Shown here in pieces: positions 8,060-17,344 of a DNA stretch of 64,000 nucleotides. The translations under genes were made by a program, and so were the position numbers. Source of the DNA: Peteryoungia ipomoeae (GTDB lineage Bacteria; Pseudomonadota; Alphaproteobacteria; Rhizobiales; Rhizobiaceae); assembly GCF_004912165.1 (NCBI RefSeq), contig NZ_STGV01000004.1:310001-374000 (forward strand), in the 5' to 3' direction. The notes beneath the pieces were generated by a model that was not told where the DNA came from, did no database searches, and saw only the letters and a program-made list of their open reading frames with translations. How positions within the stretch are numbered: position 1 is the first letter of the stretch; each line of letters opens with the position of its first letter.

Positions 8060-8788
8060 TTATTCGCGGTTTCCAAGAAAACGCAGGAGGAACAGGAACA
8101 TGTTGACGAAGTCGAGATAGAGGCTCAGCGCACCCATGATCGCCTTGCGACCAGCGGTCTCGGCGCTGTCGGCTTCGAAGTAAGATTCCTTGATCTGCTG
8201 CGTATCCCAGGCCGTCAGGCCGGCAAACAGGAAGACGCCGATGACGGAGATGGCGAAATCAAGCGCCGAGGAAGCCAGGAACAGGTTGACCAGCGAGGCG
8301 ATGATCAGGCCGAAGAGGCCCATGATCAGGAACGAGCCCATTGCCGACAGATTGCGCTTCGTCGTGTAGCCATAGAGCGACAATGCGCCGAACGAGGCTG
8401 CCGTGACGAAGAACGTCTGGACGATGCTGCCACCGGTATAGATCAGGAAGATCGACGAGAGGGATACGCCCATGATCGCCGAGTAGGCCCAGAAGGTCAT
8501 CTGTGCCGTCGATACGCTCATCTTATGGATGCGGAAGCTCAGGAAAAAGACCATGGCAAGTGGTGCCAGCATCACAACCCAGCGCAACGGCGAGCCGTAG
8601 ATGGCCTGCGCGAAGGCAGGGCTGGAGACAGCCAGCTGGTACGTTGCAAAGGCAGCGACGCCGGTCAACGACAGGCCCAGTGCCATCAGGTTGTAAACCT
8701 TCAGCATATAGGCGCGCAGACCTTCGTCGATCATCGCGGCCGAAGGCGTATGCGCCGCGCGGCTTTGATAGTTGCGAAGTTCAGACAT
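8060..8788 (-). CDS. Bax inhibitor-1/YccA family membrane protein
   Basis: A 242-residue inner-membrane protein of the BI-1 (TMBIM) family with seven predicted hydrophobic segments between about residues 33 and 235. The conserved features are visible: an N-terminal polar arm, the central segments around TFWAYSAIMGVSLSSIF, and the C-terminal ALSLYLDFVNMFLFLLRFLG signature. Relatives are Ca2+/H+ leak channels (YetJ) or FtsH modulators (YccA). The start at 8788 has GAGGAAC six bases upstream; a longer frame from 8818 lacks family support. It converges on carD and has its own terminator. Confidence 0.9.
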   Translation of the reverse strand: MSELRNYQSRAAHTPSAAMIDEGLRAYMLKVYNLMALGLSLTGVAAFATYQLAVSSPAFAQAIYGSPLRWVVMLAPLAMVFFLSFRIHKMSVSTAQMTFWAYSAIMGVSLSSIFLIYTGGSIVQTFFVTAASFGALSLYGYTTKRNLSAMGSFLIMGLFGLIIASLVNLFLASSALDFAISVIGVFLFAGLTAWDTQQIKESYFEADSAETAGRKAIMGALSLYLDFVNMFLFLLRFLGNRE

Positions 8789-8948
8789 AGGTTCCTCTTT
8801 CAAGCTTCGGTGTTGCACGACGGGCGCTCATGCCCGAGCGCTGCTGCGAAGCTCAGCATGCGTTCCTTGAATATGAGAGTTCCCGGGGCGATGGACAAGA
8901 CCCCGGTGCGGAAAACGGCAATGCGCCGTCTCCGGGGAGCGATGCGAA

Positions 8949-11495
8949 CTAAAGTTCTCTCAAGACAGGCGCGGCTTTCTGCCCAAGAATCCGCCAAGTT
9001 CCTGCAAGGCCAATTCCGATCGTGACCACGAGGGCGATCAGCAGCGTCAGCAAGGCTACATCCGGCAGGAAGTTGGACGGCAGTTTCATGATCATTGCCA
9101 GCACGTACCAGGCAATGCCGCCTCCCGCGACCAATGCGAAGACGGCCGTCGCAATGCCCAGCAGCAGATACTCATAGGTAAAGGCACGGATCAGCATGGC
9201 TCTCGTCGCGCCGAGGGTCTTCAGAATGACCGCATCATGGGTGCGTGCGCGGTTCCCGGCGGCAAGCGCGCCAGAAAGCACAAGAACCGATGCGATGAGC
9301 GCGATAGCGGCTGCAGCCCTGATGGCTGTTGCCAACTGACCGACGAGGCGATCGACCACTTCCAAGGCATCCTTCACCCGTACCGTGGTGATGGTTGGGA
9401 AGGTGCGCGTCACCTCGCGCAGGATCGTTGCCTCCTCGGCGGGCGTCGCTTCACCATCGATCAGCGTCGCGAGCCAGGCATGTGGCGCGCCGGCAAACGT
9501 ATTGGGAGAGAAAATCATGACGAAGTTCATCGACAGGCTCTCCCATTGCACGGTGCGGAAGCTGGCGAGCCTCGCGGTGATGTTGCGTCCAAGGACGTTC
9601 ACCGTCACCGTGTCGCCGATCTTCAGGCCAAGCTCGCGGCCTTCCTGCTCTGAGAAGGAGACCAGCGGTTCGCCGCTATAGTCATCCGGCCACCACTCGC
9701 CTTCCGTTACAGTGCTGTTTTCGGGAACGTTGCGGGCGTAGGTGAGGCCACGGTCGCCGCGCAGAACCCAACGACCCTCCGGCGGGACCTCGAGCTTCTC
9801 GACCTCGGTTCCATTGAGCGCCAGAATCCGCCCGCGCAGCATCGGTACTTCGATCAGCTTGCCCTCAGGCGCCAAGGTTTCGACGCGCTGGCGGAAGGCG
9901 TCGATCTCGTTGCCCTGAATATCGACAAAGAAGAAGTTCGGCGCGCGCTCGGGCAAGTTTCCGGTCAACTCGCGCCGCAGGTTGCCATCAATCAGGGCGA
10001 GGGCGACAAGCAGGCTGAGACCAAGTCCCAGCGACAACGTCACCGCTGGCGTCAGCGCACCGGGACGATGAATGTTGCCGACCGCCAGCCGTAGCGCTGC
10101 GGAGTGGATGCGGGGGCTCCGTTTCGCGAGAAATGCAATGCCGTAGGCAACGAGGCGCAGCAGAACAAACCCGATCGCCATCGCCGCAAGGAAAGTGGCG
10201 GCGATCCAGCGTTGTTCGGAGCTGAAAATGGCCAGTGCCGCGATGGCTGATAGGGCTGCCCCCATGGCGAGGATGTAAGGCCAGGGTGCAAGGCCCGTTT
10301 CCTCAAAACCCTGTTCGCGAAAGAGCGCGGTTGCCGGCACCTTTCGTGCGTGGCCGAGCGGAAGAATGGCAAAGGCGAAGGTCACCAGCAGGCCGAATAC
10401 CGTGGCAAGCGCCAAGGCCCGTGGATAGAGCGTAAACTCGGCAGAGATAGGCAGGATGCCTTGAAGATAGGTGGCCGTGATCAGAGGGGCAATCGCCCCA
10501 AGAACCAGGCCCAGAGCGATCCCGAGCGTCGCGACCAGTGTGATCTGGATCAGATAGACGAGCACAACGACAGAGGCGGGCGCGCCAACGCATTTCAGCG
10601 TTGCGATCACGGTCCGCTTGGAATCCAGAAAGGCTTTGACGGCATTTGCGACCCCGACACCGCCGACGATCAGGGCGGTCAGGCCGACAAGTGTCAGAAA
10701 TTGCGAGAAGCGCTCGATATTTTCCGCAAGGGAAGGAGCAGCCCGATCGCTGGCACGAATTGACCATCCCGCCGTCGGAAACTCGCGCTGCGCGGCTTCG
10801 CGTATGGTGGCTGCGGTCTCGGTCGGCGTCTTGAAACGGATCTTGTAGGCGTGCTCGACGAGACTGCCTGTCGCAACAAGGCCGCTGGCAAAGAGCGCGT
10901 CGCGGCTTGTCAGAACGCGGGGCGCAAACCCGAAACCGTCGGAGATGGCGTCCGGCTCGGTGACAATCGTTCCGGTGATGCGGAAGCGGGCATTGCCGAT
11001 CAGCAAGTCGTCGCCAACGCGGCTGTTCATACGCTCCAGGAGCAGCGGCGCCACCAGCGCCCCATGAATATTGCCATCAGTGGAAAGGAGTTCGGCAAGT
11101 GGGCGATCCGGGTCGGCGATCAGTTTGCCATAGAGCGGATAGGCGTCATCGACGGCCTTGATCTCGACCAGCGACTGGTCAGATCCATCTGCCAGGCGTG
11201 CCATCGAGCGCAGATTGGTCGAGAGCTGGATATCGCCATAGCGGCTGAGGAAGGCGCGCTCCTGGTCCGTGGCTTCCCGGTTGTCGAGTTCGAAACGCAT
11301 GTCGCCGGCCAGCAGCGTTCTACCCTCGGAAGAGATGGCATCCGTAATTGCGCCCGAGACGGAGTTGACGGCGGCGATGGCCGCGGTGCCGAGCGCAATG
11401 CAAGCGAGAAAGATGTAAAAGCCGCGCAAGCCGCCGCGCAATTCGCGCAACGCAATCCGCAGGGCAACAGAGAACCGGGTCGAGAAGGAGGTCAT
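8949..11495 (-). CDS. FtsX-like ABC transporter permease, YbbP type
   Basis: An 848-residue permease of the lipoprotein/antimicrobial export (MacB-like, type VII) group. One membrane helix lies near residues 26-45; two FtsX-type domains of three helices each lie at about 255-385 and 725-845, with extra helices around 400-440 and 480-505, and two large periplasmic regions between. This duplicated layout and length match YbbP of E. coli. Its start overlaps the ATPase stop by 4 bases (ATGA), so the two form one transcript and complex. The divergent neighbour is a TesA-like esterase, the same partnership as E. coli tesA-ybbA-ybbP. The cargo is unknown. Confidence 0.9.
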   Translation of the reverse strand: MTSFSTRFSVALRIALRELRGGLRGFYIFLACIALGTAAIAAVNSVSGAITDAISSEGRTLLAGDMRFELDNREATDQERAFLSRYGDIQLSTNLRSMARLADGSDQSLVEIKAVDDAYPLYGKLIADPDRPLAELLSTDGNIHGALVAPLLLERMNSRVGDDLLIGNARFRITGTIVTEPDAISDGFGFAPRVLTSRDALFASGLVATGSLVEHAYKIRFKTPTETAATIREAAQREFPTAGWSIRASDRAAPSLAENIERFSQFLTLVGLTALIVGGVGVANAVKAFLDSKRTVIATLKCVGAPASVVVLVYLIQITLVATLGIALGLVLGAIAPLITATYLQGILPISAEFTLYPRALALATVFGLLVTFAFAILPLGHARKVPATALFREQGFEETGLAPWPYILAMGAALSAIAALAIFSSEQRWIAATFLAAMAIGFVLLRLVAYGIAFLAKRSPRIHSAALRLAVGNIHRPGALTPAVTLSLGLGLSLLVALALIDGNLRRELTGNLPERAPNFFFVDIQGNEIDAFRQRVETLAPEGKLIEVPMLRGRILALNGTEVEKLEVPPEGRWVLRGDRGLTYARNVPENSTVTEGEWWPDDYSGEPLVSFSEQEGRELGLKIGDTVTVNVLGRNITARLASFRTVQWESLSMNFVMIFSPNTFAGAPHAWLATLIDGEATPAEEATILREVTRTFPTITTVRVKDALEVVDRLVGQLATAIRAAAAIALIASVLVLSGALAAGNRARTHDAVILKTLGATRAMLIRAFTYEYLLLGIATAVFALVAGGGIAWYVLAMIMKLPSNFLPDVALLTLLIALVVTIGIGLAGTWRILGQKAAPVLREL

Positions 11496-12208
11496 GCCGG
11501 CACCGAGATCGTCAACGGCTTGCTTTCATGTCTGCTGTCGCCGGCAATCTGGCCTGATGCAACCCGGATCTGCCGGGAGCAGCGGGCGGCGAGCGACGTG
11601 TCGTGGGTGACGAGCACCAGCGTCATGCCGCGTTCTTTCTGCTTGGCAAAGAGGAGGTCGGCGATCTGTCGACCGGTCTCGGTGTCGAGATTGCCTGTCG
11701 GTTCATCCGCAATCAGAACGGCGGGGGAGGGGGCAAGTGCGCGGGCAATTGCCACACGCTGCTGCTCGCCGCCCGATAACTGGCCGGGATAATGGTTCAG
11801 CCGCTCGCCAAGTCCGACAGCCTGCAGCTCGGTGCGGGCGATGTCAAAGGCATTTCGGACATTCGCAAGTTCCAGCGGCACCGCCACGTTTTCCAGCGCC
11901 GTCATATTGGCGATCAGATGGAAGGATTGAAAGACAATCCCGATATTCTTGCCGCGGAAATCGGCAAGCCGATCCTCGTTCAGCTCGTGGAGTGGCGTGC
12001 CGCGCAGAAAAATCTGTCCGGAATCGAGGCGCTCCAGCCCGGCAAGCACCATCAGAAGTGTCGACTTGCCCGAGCCCGAGGGGCCAACGATGCCGACGGC
12101 TTCACTCTCATCGATCGCAAGATCAATGCTTTTCAAGACGTGGACTGAGGCTGCGGCATTGCCCAGGGTGAGATCAGCGCTTTTCAGTTCGATGATGGTG
12201 TTTCTCAC
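11492..12208 (-). CDS. ABC transporter ATP-binding protein, YbbA/LolD type
   Basis: A 238-residue ATPase that powers the permease encoded just downstream. Walker A is GPSGSGKST at residues 42-50, the signature LSGGE at 144-148 and Walker B LIADEP ending at 170. The Q-loop is IVFQSFHL near 91-98, a form typical of the LolD/MacB/YbbA group rather than importer ATPases. The permease gene overlaps its last 4 bases. It is divergent from the esterase gene across a 72-base gap, so both promoters must share that space. Confidence 0.92.
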   Translation of the reverse strand: MRNTIIELKSADLTLGNAAASVHVLKSIDLAIDESEAVGIVGPSGSGKSTLLMVLAGLERLDSGQIFLRGTPLHELNEDRLADFRGKNIGIVFQSFHLIANMTALENVAVPLELANVRNAFDIARTELQAVGLGERLNHYPGQLSGGEQQRVAIARALAPSPAVLIADEPTGNLDTETGRQIADLLFAKQKERGMTLVLVTHDTSLAARCSRQIRVASGQIAGDSRHESKPLTISVPA

Positions 12209-12280
12209 CCGTGGCCATCCTATATCTGTTGAAACCCGTCCGCTTCATCGGCGGTATCGCTGCAATCTAGGAAAGGCACC

Positions 12281-12928
12281 ATGAGTTTTAAAGCTGCGTT
12301 GCTTCATTTCACCGTGATCCTGGCGGGGTTCTTTGCCTTTGCAGCCACCGCATCGGCGCAAAGCCTCACCCTCGTGGGTCTTGGTGATAGTTTGATGGCT
12401 GGCTATCAGTTGCCGCAGGAGGATGCCCTGCCGGCGCAGCTTGAGCGCGTTCTGAAAAGCAAGGGGCATGATGTTACGATCGTGAATGCCGGCGTGTCTG
12501 GCGATACCTCCTCGGGCGGCCTTTCGCGAGTGGACTGGTCGGTGCCCGATGGAACGAATGGCGTCATCCTGGAGCTTGGGGCCAACGATGCGCTTCGCGG
12601 CGTCTCGCCTGAAAAGACCGAGGAGAACCTCGATCGGATCATTACGCGCCTGAAGGAGCGTAACATTCCGGTCCTTCTCGTCGGTATGCTCGCACCGCCG
12701 AATATGGGCGGAGAGTATGCGCAGTCATTCAATGCAATTTATCCGCGGCTGGCGGAAAAACACGATCTCCCGCTTTACCCTTTCATCCTTGATGGCGTGA
12801 TCACCGAGGCGGGACTTTTGCTGGAGGATGGCATGCATCCCAATACAAAGGGCCTTGCCCTGATCGCCGAGCGCATGCTGCCGATCACGGAGGAATGGCT
12901 AAAGAGGGTTGAGGATCACACGAAATAG
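12281..12928 (+). CDS. tesA: SGNH/GDSL esterase, TesA-like (arylesterase / lysophospholipase)
   Basis: A 215-residue secreted esterase related to E. coli TesA, a multifunctional thioesterase, protease I and lysophospholipase L1. A signal peptide covers about residues 1-26 (cleavage after ATASAQ likely). The four SGNH blocks are present: GDSL with Ser37, Gly in NAGVSGDTS, GAND with Asn102, and DGMHP with Asp183 and His186. The start has GGAAAGGCACC upstream. The divergent YbbA/YbbP exporter is the conserved partner in other proteobacteria, which suggests joint handling of a lipid or acyl compound in the periplasm (inference). Confidence 0.9.
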   Translation: MSFKAALLHFTVILAGFFAFAATASAQSLTLVGLGDSLMAGYQLPQEDALPAQLERVLKSKGHDVTIVNAGVSGDTSSGGLSRVDWSVPDGTNGVILELGANDALRGVSPEKTEENLDRIITRLKERNIPVLLVGMLAPPNMGGEYAQSFNAIYPRLAEKHDLPLYPFILDGVITEAGLLLEDGMHPNTKGLALIAERMLPITEEWLKRVEDHTK

Positions 12929-12994
12929 GGACTTGCACAGCGCCGCATCGCGTGATTCGCTGTGAGCACCTGCAAAAGATTCGGGGAGCGCTCC

Positions 12995-13576
12995 ATGCCG
13001 AGATTGTTCACTGCCCTCGAGATTCCCCGCAATGCAGCCATGAGCTTGTCTCTGCTGCGGGGAGGCCTGCCCGGCGCCCGCTGGATCGACGTCGAGAACT
13101 ATCACATCACTTTGCGCTTCATCGGCGATGTGGATGGACGCACGGCAGATGAAATTGTCGATCGTCTCGACAGGGTTGATCGACCGGAATTCTCACTGAG
13201 TCTTCATGGGGTCGGCTCCTTCGGCTCCAAGAAACCCCATTCGATCTGGGCCGGCGTGACCCCGGCACCCGAGATGTTTGCCCTGCAGGCGGAGATCGAG
13301 CGGATCTGCCAGCGGATCGGCTTGCCGCCTGATCCCCGCAAATTCTCACCCCATGTTACGCTGGCCAGGCTCAAGGCGTCGCGTAACGATGAGGTCGGAC
13401 GTTATCTGACGGGCCGGGGCGATTTCCAGACCTTGCCGTTTACGGTCACGCGCTTTGTCCTTCTCTCGTCGCGAGACTCCATTGGCGGTGGTCCCTATCT
13501 GACCGAGGAGGTCTTTCCGCTGCATGAGGCCGGAAGGCGATCTCAGTCCGCAGTTGCTGATTATCCGCGCTTCTAG
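12995..13576 (+). CDS. thpR: RNA 2',3'-cyclic phosphodiesterase
   Basis: A 193-residue 2H phosphoesterase that opens 2',3'-cyclic phosphate RNA ends in vitro; the in vivo role is unclear. The two catalytic H-x-T-x motifs are HITL at residues 37-40 and HVTL at 120-123, with the family phrases RLFTALEIP at the start and [13 protein letters not shown] in the middle. I choose the ATG at 12995, which has GGGGAG at a good distance, over the GTG at 12962. It lies between the esterase and the pterin dehydratase gene on the same strand. Confidence 0.92.
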   Translation: MPRLFTALEIPRNAAMSLSLLRGGLPGARWIDVENYHITLRFIGDVDGRTADEIVDRLDRVDRPEFSLSLHGVGSFGSKKPHSIWAGVTPAPEMFALQAEIERICQRIGLPPDPRKFSPHVTLARLKASRNDEVGRYLTGRGDFQTLPFTVTRFVLLSSRDSIGGGPYLTEEVFPLHEAGRRSQSAVADYPRF

Positions 13577-13626
13577 AAAGCGCCCAGAAGGGTACCGCAT
13601 TTTTAAAGCCCATAGGAGGTGCTTCG

Positions 13627-13917
13627 ATGGCGACGCTCGGTCAGGATCAGGTGCGCTCTGAGCTCTCCAGTTTGCCTGGATGGCGTCTCAGTGCGGATGG
13701 ACTGGCCATCGAGAAGCAGTTTGTCTTCAGGAATTTCCGTGCAGCTTTCGCTTTCATGACTGCCTCAGCGCTGGCTGCCGAGCGCATGGATCACCATCCG
13801 GAATGGAGCAATGTCTATCGCAAGGTGGATATCCGGCTGACGACGCACAGTGCCGGTGGCGTCACCGAGCTCGATCTGAAGCTCGCTGCCGCGATGGAAG
13901 AGGCAGCTGGCGGCTGA
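13627..13917 (+). CDS. phhB: 4a-hydroxytetrahydrobiopterin dehydratase (PCD/DCoH)
   Basis: A 96-residue dehydratase that recycles 4a-hydroxytetrahydropterin. The core motif is present: [17 protein letters not shown], with the conserved HHP at about residues 57-59, then [12 protein letters not shown]. Length is normal. AGGAGG lies just before the start. Phenylalanine hydroxylase, its classical partner, is not in the window, so it may serve another pterin enzyme or have the molybdopterin-related role proposed for some bacterial members. It is followed by the DUF1232 gene after 67 bases. Confidence 0.92.
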   Translation: MATLGQDQVRSELSSLPGWRLSADGLAIEKQFVFRNFRAAFAFMTASALAAERMDHHPEWSNVYRKVDIRLTTHSAGGVTELDLKLAAAMEEAAGG

Positions 13918-13984
13918 CGGGCCATTGAAATCTCGGTTTCGTCATCACATATGCTTGATCTGAACTTGGGAAGGATCGACGGAC

Positions 13985-14365
13985 ATGGATGACGTGAAAA
14001 TCGGTGAAATCTTGTTGCCCGGCGACGAGGAGACCCAGGAGAGGCGGGAGAAAAAGGTCCGCGACCGCTTCTGGCCGACCTTCCGCAAGGCCGCGCGTCA
14101 AATTCCGTTCTCGCGCGACGTGGTGGCCGCCTATTATTGCGCCGTCGACAGGGAAACCCCTTTGCGCGTGCGTGGTACCCTGCTTGCAGCGCTTGCCTAT
14201 TTTGTCATGCCGATCGATGTCATACCGGATGTGTTGGCCGTTGTCGGCTTCACCGATGACATCGCAGTTCTGTCGACCGCGATTGCCATGATCAATCGGA
14301 ACATCAAGGAGCGGCACTATGATGCCGCCGACGATGTGCTGGCAGATCAACCTGATCGTGTGTGA
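13985..14365 (+). CDS. DUF1232 (YkvA-like) protein
   Basis: A 126-residue protein with a DUF1232 domain at about residues 58-95 (TPLRVRGTLLAALAYFVMPIDVIPDVL, then GFTDDIAVL). The domain is a short helical hairpin, probably membrane associated, of unknown function; PIDxIPD is its hallmark. The N-terminal third is charged (EETQERREKKVRDRFW). GGGAAGG precedes the ATG. No partner is evident beyond the same-strand neighbours. The 268 bases after it hold no gene. Confidence 0.85.
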   Translation: MDDVKIGEILLPGDEETQERREKKVRDRFWPTFRKAARQIPFSRDVVAAYYCAVDRETPLRVRGTLLAALAYFVMPIDVIPDVLAVVGFTDDIAVLSTAIAMINRNIKERHYDAADDVLADQPDRV

Positions 14366-14486
14366 TTGTCAGCGAATTGTGGATGGACGGGCAGTCGTAA
14401 AAGGCCGGCGAAGCCCAAATCTCGCCTAAATCATTGCTTCTACATCGGGCGTGTCCGGTGGACTGAAGATCTCACACCATGTAGGC

Positions 14487-14513
14487 CGCGATGTCAGGCC
14501 TCTCAACATCGCG
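14487..14513. repeat. Inverted repeat upstream of the IalB-like gene
   Basis: CGCGATGT (14487-14494) and ACATCGCG (14506-14513), a perfect 8-base inverted repeat with an 11-base spacer, 120 bases before the start at 14634. There is no T tract, so an operator is more likely than a terminator. Confidence 0.35.
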
Positions 14514-14633
14514 ACACCAAATCGGAACTCGTTCACGGTTTGGTAAGGTAAATAAAGTCAAACTGAAGACAGTTTTTGACGATGCGCGCCTGACCGAGGT
14601 TTGGCGCCGTATGCAAACAACCGGCAGGAAGAC

Positions 14634-15137
14634 ATGTTCGTAAGACGTAGCGTAACCGCATTGGCAATCATTCTGGCGAGCAGCGGACTCGCCAACGCAC
14701 AATCTCCGACGCGCATCGAGCAGTTCAAGGCCTGGGGTGCCTATTCGTACAAGGCTGGAAATAGCACTGTATGCTACGTGCTTTCGGTCCCGACTGCGAA
14801 GGAGCCCGCTTCGGTCAATCACGGCGACATCTTCTTCGTCGTTTCGCAGCGTCCGGGCCAGAACATCTCATACGAGCCTCAGGCCATGATGGGCTATCCG
14901 ATGAAGGGTGACTCAAAGGTCAAGGTGACGATTGATAGCAAGAGCTTCGTCATGTTCGTCAAGGAAAGCTCTGCCTGGGTCGAAAATGCTGCGGAGGAGC
15001 CGGCACTGGTGGCTGCCATGAAGGGCGGCACCAACATGACCGTGGAAGCGACCTCGGCACGTGGAACGGCGACAAACTACACTTATTCGCTCTCCGGCAT
15101 ATCGGCGGCGCTTCAGAAGATCCAGAACTGCAAATAA
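14634..15137 (+). CDS. Invasion-associated locus B (IalB) family periplasmic protein
   Basis: A 167-residue exported protein of the IalB family, named from Bartonella and widespread in Rhizobiales, with unknown biochemistry. A signal peptide covers about residues 1-22 (LILASS-GLANA, cleavage before QSPTRIEQF). The mature part shows the family plan: an aromatic start (AWGAYSY), a Cys in STVCYVLSVP, a beta-rich middle (KVKVTIDSKSFVMFV) and a final Cys near the C-terminus (IQNCK), giving a likely disulphide. GGCAGGAAG precedes the ATG at 14634. It stands alone between an inverted repeat and a strong terminator, so it is probably monocistronic. Confidence 0.85.
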   Translation: MFVRRSVTALAIILASSGLANAQSPTRIEQFKAWGAYSYKAGNSTVCYVLSVPTAKEPASVNHGDIFFVVSQRPGQNISYEPQAMMGYPMKGDSKVKVTIDSKSFVMFVKESSAWVENAAEEPALVAAMKGGTNMTVEATSARGTATNYTYSLSGISAALQKIQNCK

Positions 15138-15160
15138 TCGATGCTGGGTTTCCAATTGTG

Positions 15161-15194
15161 CGAGGGCCGGTCTATCCGGCCCTCGTTGCGTTTT
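15161..15194 (+). terminator. Rho-independent terminator after the IalB-like gene
   Basis: CGAGGGCCGG (15161-15170), loop TCTAT, CCGGCCCTCG (15176-15185), then TTGCGTTTT. The perfect 10-base stem starts 23 bases past the stop. Confidence 0.85.
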
Positions 15195-15359
15195 ACCATT
15201 CCGTCTGTTGGCGGGGTGACGAATTGCAAAAAAGCTGCTAATTGCGCCCGAACATGGGAAATTCAGCTGTTGGCAATATCCCAAACCGAATTCACACAGT
15301 GCCAGGTTTGAGCCGCTCCGGGAGAGCAGGCTGATAGCTGTGGCATCGAGGTCTTGCAC

Positions 15360-16598
15360 ATGACTGTCACCGTGACTCTTCCTGAGCGAAATTCTGCGAC
15401 GGCCTCCGCACGTCCCGTCGCGTTTGCCGAGAAGCCAAGCCTGATCGGCCTCGATCGCGAAGCGATGGGCCAGGCGCTGCGCGAGAAGGGCGTGCCGGAG
15501 AAGCAGATCAAGATGCGGGTCTCGCAGATCTGGAACTGGCTCTATGTGCGTGGTGTGTCGGATTTCGACCATATGACGAATGTTGCAAAGGACATGCGCG
15601 AGTTGCTCAAGCAGCATTTCACCATCGCCCGACCTGAGATCGTCGAGGAGCAGGTGTCGAACGACGGAACGCGCAAGTGGCTTCTGCGCTTCCCGCCGCG
15701 CGGTGCGGGCCGCCCGGTCGAAGTTGAGAGCGTCTATATCCCGGAGGAGGGGCGCGGTACGCTCTGCATATCGAGCCAGGTAGGCTGCACGCTGACCTGC
15801 TCCTTCTGTCATACGGGCACGCAGAAGCTCGTGCGCAATCTGACGGCGGAAGAGATTCTCGCCCAGCTTCTGCTGGCCCGAGACAGGCTCGGCGATTTTC
15901 CCGATCGCGATACCTCTGTCGGTGCGATGGTTCCCTCCAGCGATCGCAAGGTCACGAACATCGTGATGATGGGCATGGGCGAACCACTCTACAATTTCGA
16001 AGAGGTCAAGAAAGCGCTGCTGATTGCCTCCGATGGCGACGGGCTGTCATTGTCGAAGCGCCGGATTACGCTCTCCACGTCTGGCGTCGTGCCGGAAATC
16101 TACCGGACGGGGGAAGAGATCGGCGTGATGCTTGCCATTTCGCTGCATGCCGTGCGCGACGATCTGCGCGACATTCTCGTGCCGATCAACAAGAAGTATC
16201 CGCTGGCGGAGCTGATCGAAGCCTGTCGCAACTATCCGGGTCTGTCGAATGCCCGGCGCATCACGTTCGAATATGTGATGCTGAAGGACATCAACGACAG
16301 TCTGGAGGATGCCAAGCGTCTGGTGCAGCTGCTCAAGGGCGTGCCGGCGAAGATCAACCTCATCCCGTTCAACCCTTGGCCGGGCACCAACTACCAGTGC
16401 TCCGACTGGGCGCAGATCGAGAAATTTGCCGATTTCATCAACGCAGCCGGCTTTGCCTCGCCGATCAGAACGCCTCGTGGACGTGATATCCTCGCGGCTT
16501 GCGGCCAGCTGAAATCGGAATCCGAGCGCATGCGCAAGACGGAGCGTCTGGCATTTGAGGCGATGATGATCGCCGGTCACGGTGAGGATGACGATTGA
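15360..16598 (+). CDS. rlmN: 23S rRNA A2503 / tRNA A37 C2-methyltransferase
   Basis: A 412-residue radical SAM enzyme that methylates C2 of A2503 in 23S rRNA and A37 of some tRNAs. The radical SAM cluster motif C-x3-C-x2-C is at Cys143, Cys147 and Cys150. The family C-terminal Cys lies in ILAACGQL near residue 380, and [10 protein letters not shown] and [11 protein letters not shown] are standard RlmN blocks. The N-terminal accessory domain (about 30-95) is intact. The ATG at 15360 has CGAGG upstream; a TTG two codons earlier is possible. It converges on the LysE gene; only a 14-base palindrome (16603-16616) lies between them. Confidence 0.95.
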   Translation: MTVTVTLPERNSATASARPVAFAEKPSLIGLDREAMGQALREKGVPEKQIKMRVSQIWNWLYVRGVSDFDHMTNVAKDMRELLKQHFTIARPEIVEEQVSNDGTRKWLLRFPPRGAGRPVEVESVYIPEEGRGTLCISSQVGCTLTCSFCHTGTQKLVRNLTAEEILAQLLLARDRLGDFPDRDTSVGAMVPSSDRKVTNIVMMGMGEPLYNFEEVKKALLIASDGDGLSLSKRRITLSTSGVVPEIYRTGEEIGVMLAISLHAVRDDLRDILVPINKKYPLAELIEACRNYPGLSNARRITFEYVMLKDINDSLEDAKRLVQLLKGVPAKINLIPFNPWPGTNYQCSDWAQIEKFADFINAAGFASPIRTPRGRDILAACGQLKSESERMRKTERLAFEAMMIAGHGEDDD

Positions 16599-16602
16599 GC
16601 GC

Positions 16603-16616
16603 AGGGCAGCTGCCCT
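16603..16616. repeat. Palindrome between convergent rlmN and lysE-type genes
   Basis: AGGGCAGCTGCCCT is a perfect 14-base palindrome in the 30-base gap. Without a T tract on either side it is at best a weak bidirectional terminator. Confidence 0.35.
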
Positions 16617-16628
16617 CGCGCCCCTTGG

Positions 16629-17270
16629 TCATCTTGACTGCGTCATGAGGATTTTTGCGGCGAAGATCGAGAAGACCCCGGCGAAAGTGTAGTCGATGCC
16701 GCGCAAGACCTTGCGGTTTGTCTGCAGCCAGTGCGACATGAAATCCGCGCCATAGACGATGCCGATGCCGAGCGGCATCGACAAGACGATCGACCACAGG
16801 CCGAGAAAGATCAGCTTGCCCGTGACATCAGGATCGGAAGCGGTCACGAACTGCGGCAAGAAGGTCATGAAGAAGATGATGACCTTGGGGTTGAGCAGAT
16901 TGACCCAAAGTCCGTTCAAAAAAGCGCCCCGTCTGGAGGCTACGGCTTCGCCCTCCGCCTTGACGACGAAATTCGAGCCGTGGCGGATGGCCTGCAGCGC
17001 CAGCCACAGCAGATAGGCGGCTCCCCCCGTCTTCAGAATGAGGAAGGCCGTCGGCGAGGCCACGATCAGGGCCGATACACCGAAGGCCACCAGCATCGTA
17101 TGGACCGCAATCCCGAAGCTCGTTCCCGCCAGCGTCATGAGGCCGATCGTCCGGCCGTCGCGCAGCGATCGGCTGATCCATAAGGTCATGTCGGGTCCAG
17201 GCGTGATCGCGAGGATCAGCATCGCAAGGCTGAACGCCAGGAAAACAGGCAGGCTGGGCAGAAAATCCAT
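16629..17270 (-). CDS. LysE/RhtB family amino acid exporter
   Basis: A 213-residue inner-membrane exporter with about six hydrophobic helices. Family blocks are present: AITPGPDMTLWISRSLRDG near residues 24-42 and WVNLLNPKVIIFFMTFLPQFV near 125-145. Members export amino acids or homoserine lactone-like compounds; the substrate is not readable here. I use the ATG at 17270, preceded by GGTGG, over a GTG three codons upstream. The SDR gene lies upstream on the same strand but a terminator separates them. Confidence 0.9.
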   Translation of the reverse strand: MDFLPSLPVFLAFSLAMLILAITPGPDMTLWISRSLRDGRTIGLMTLAGTSFGIAVHTMLVAFGVSALIVASPTAFLILKTGGAAYLLWLALQAIRHGSNFVVKAEGEAVASRRGAFLNGLWVNLLNPKVIIFFMTFLPQFVTASDPDVTGKLIFLGLWSIVLSMPLGIGIVYGADFMSHWLQTNRKVLRGIDYTFAGVFSIFAAKILMTQSR

Positions 17271-17281
17271 AAGGGCCACCG

Positions 17282-17310
17282 CAAAAAGAAGCGCCCGCGA
17301 ACTGCGGGCG
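17282..17310 (-). terminator. Terminator between the SDR and LysE-type genes
   Basis: CGCCCGC (17292-17298), loop GAACT, GCGGGCG (17304-17310). Read on the minus strand it is followed by CTTCTTTTT, 35 bases past the SDR stop. Confidence 0.75.
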
Positions 17311-17344
17311 TTTCAACATTAGCGGTCTTTGATGAGCTTGCCAA

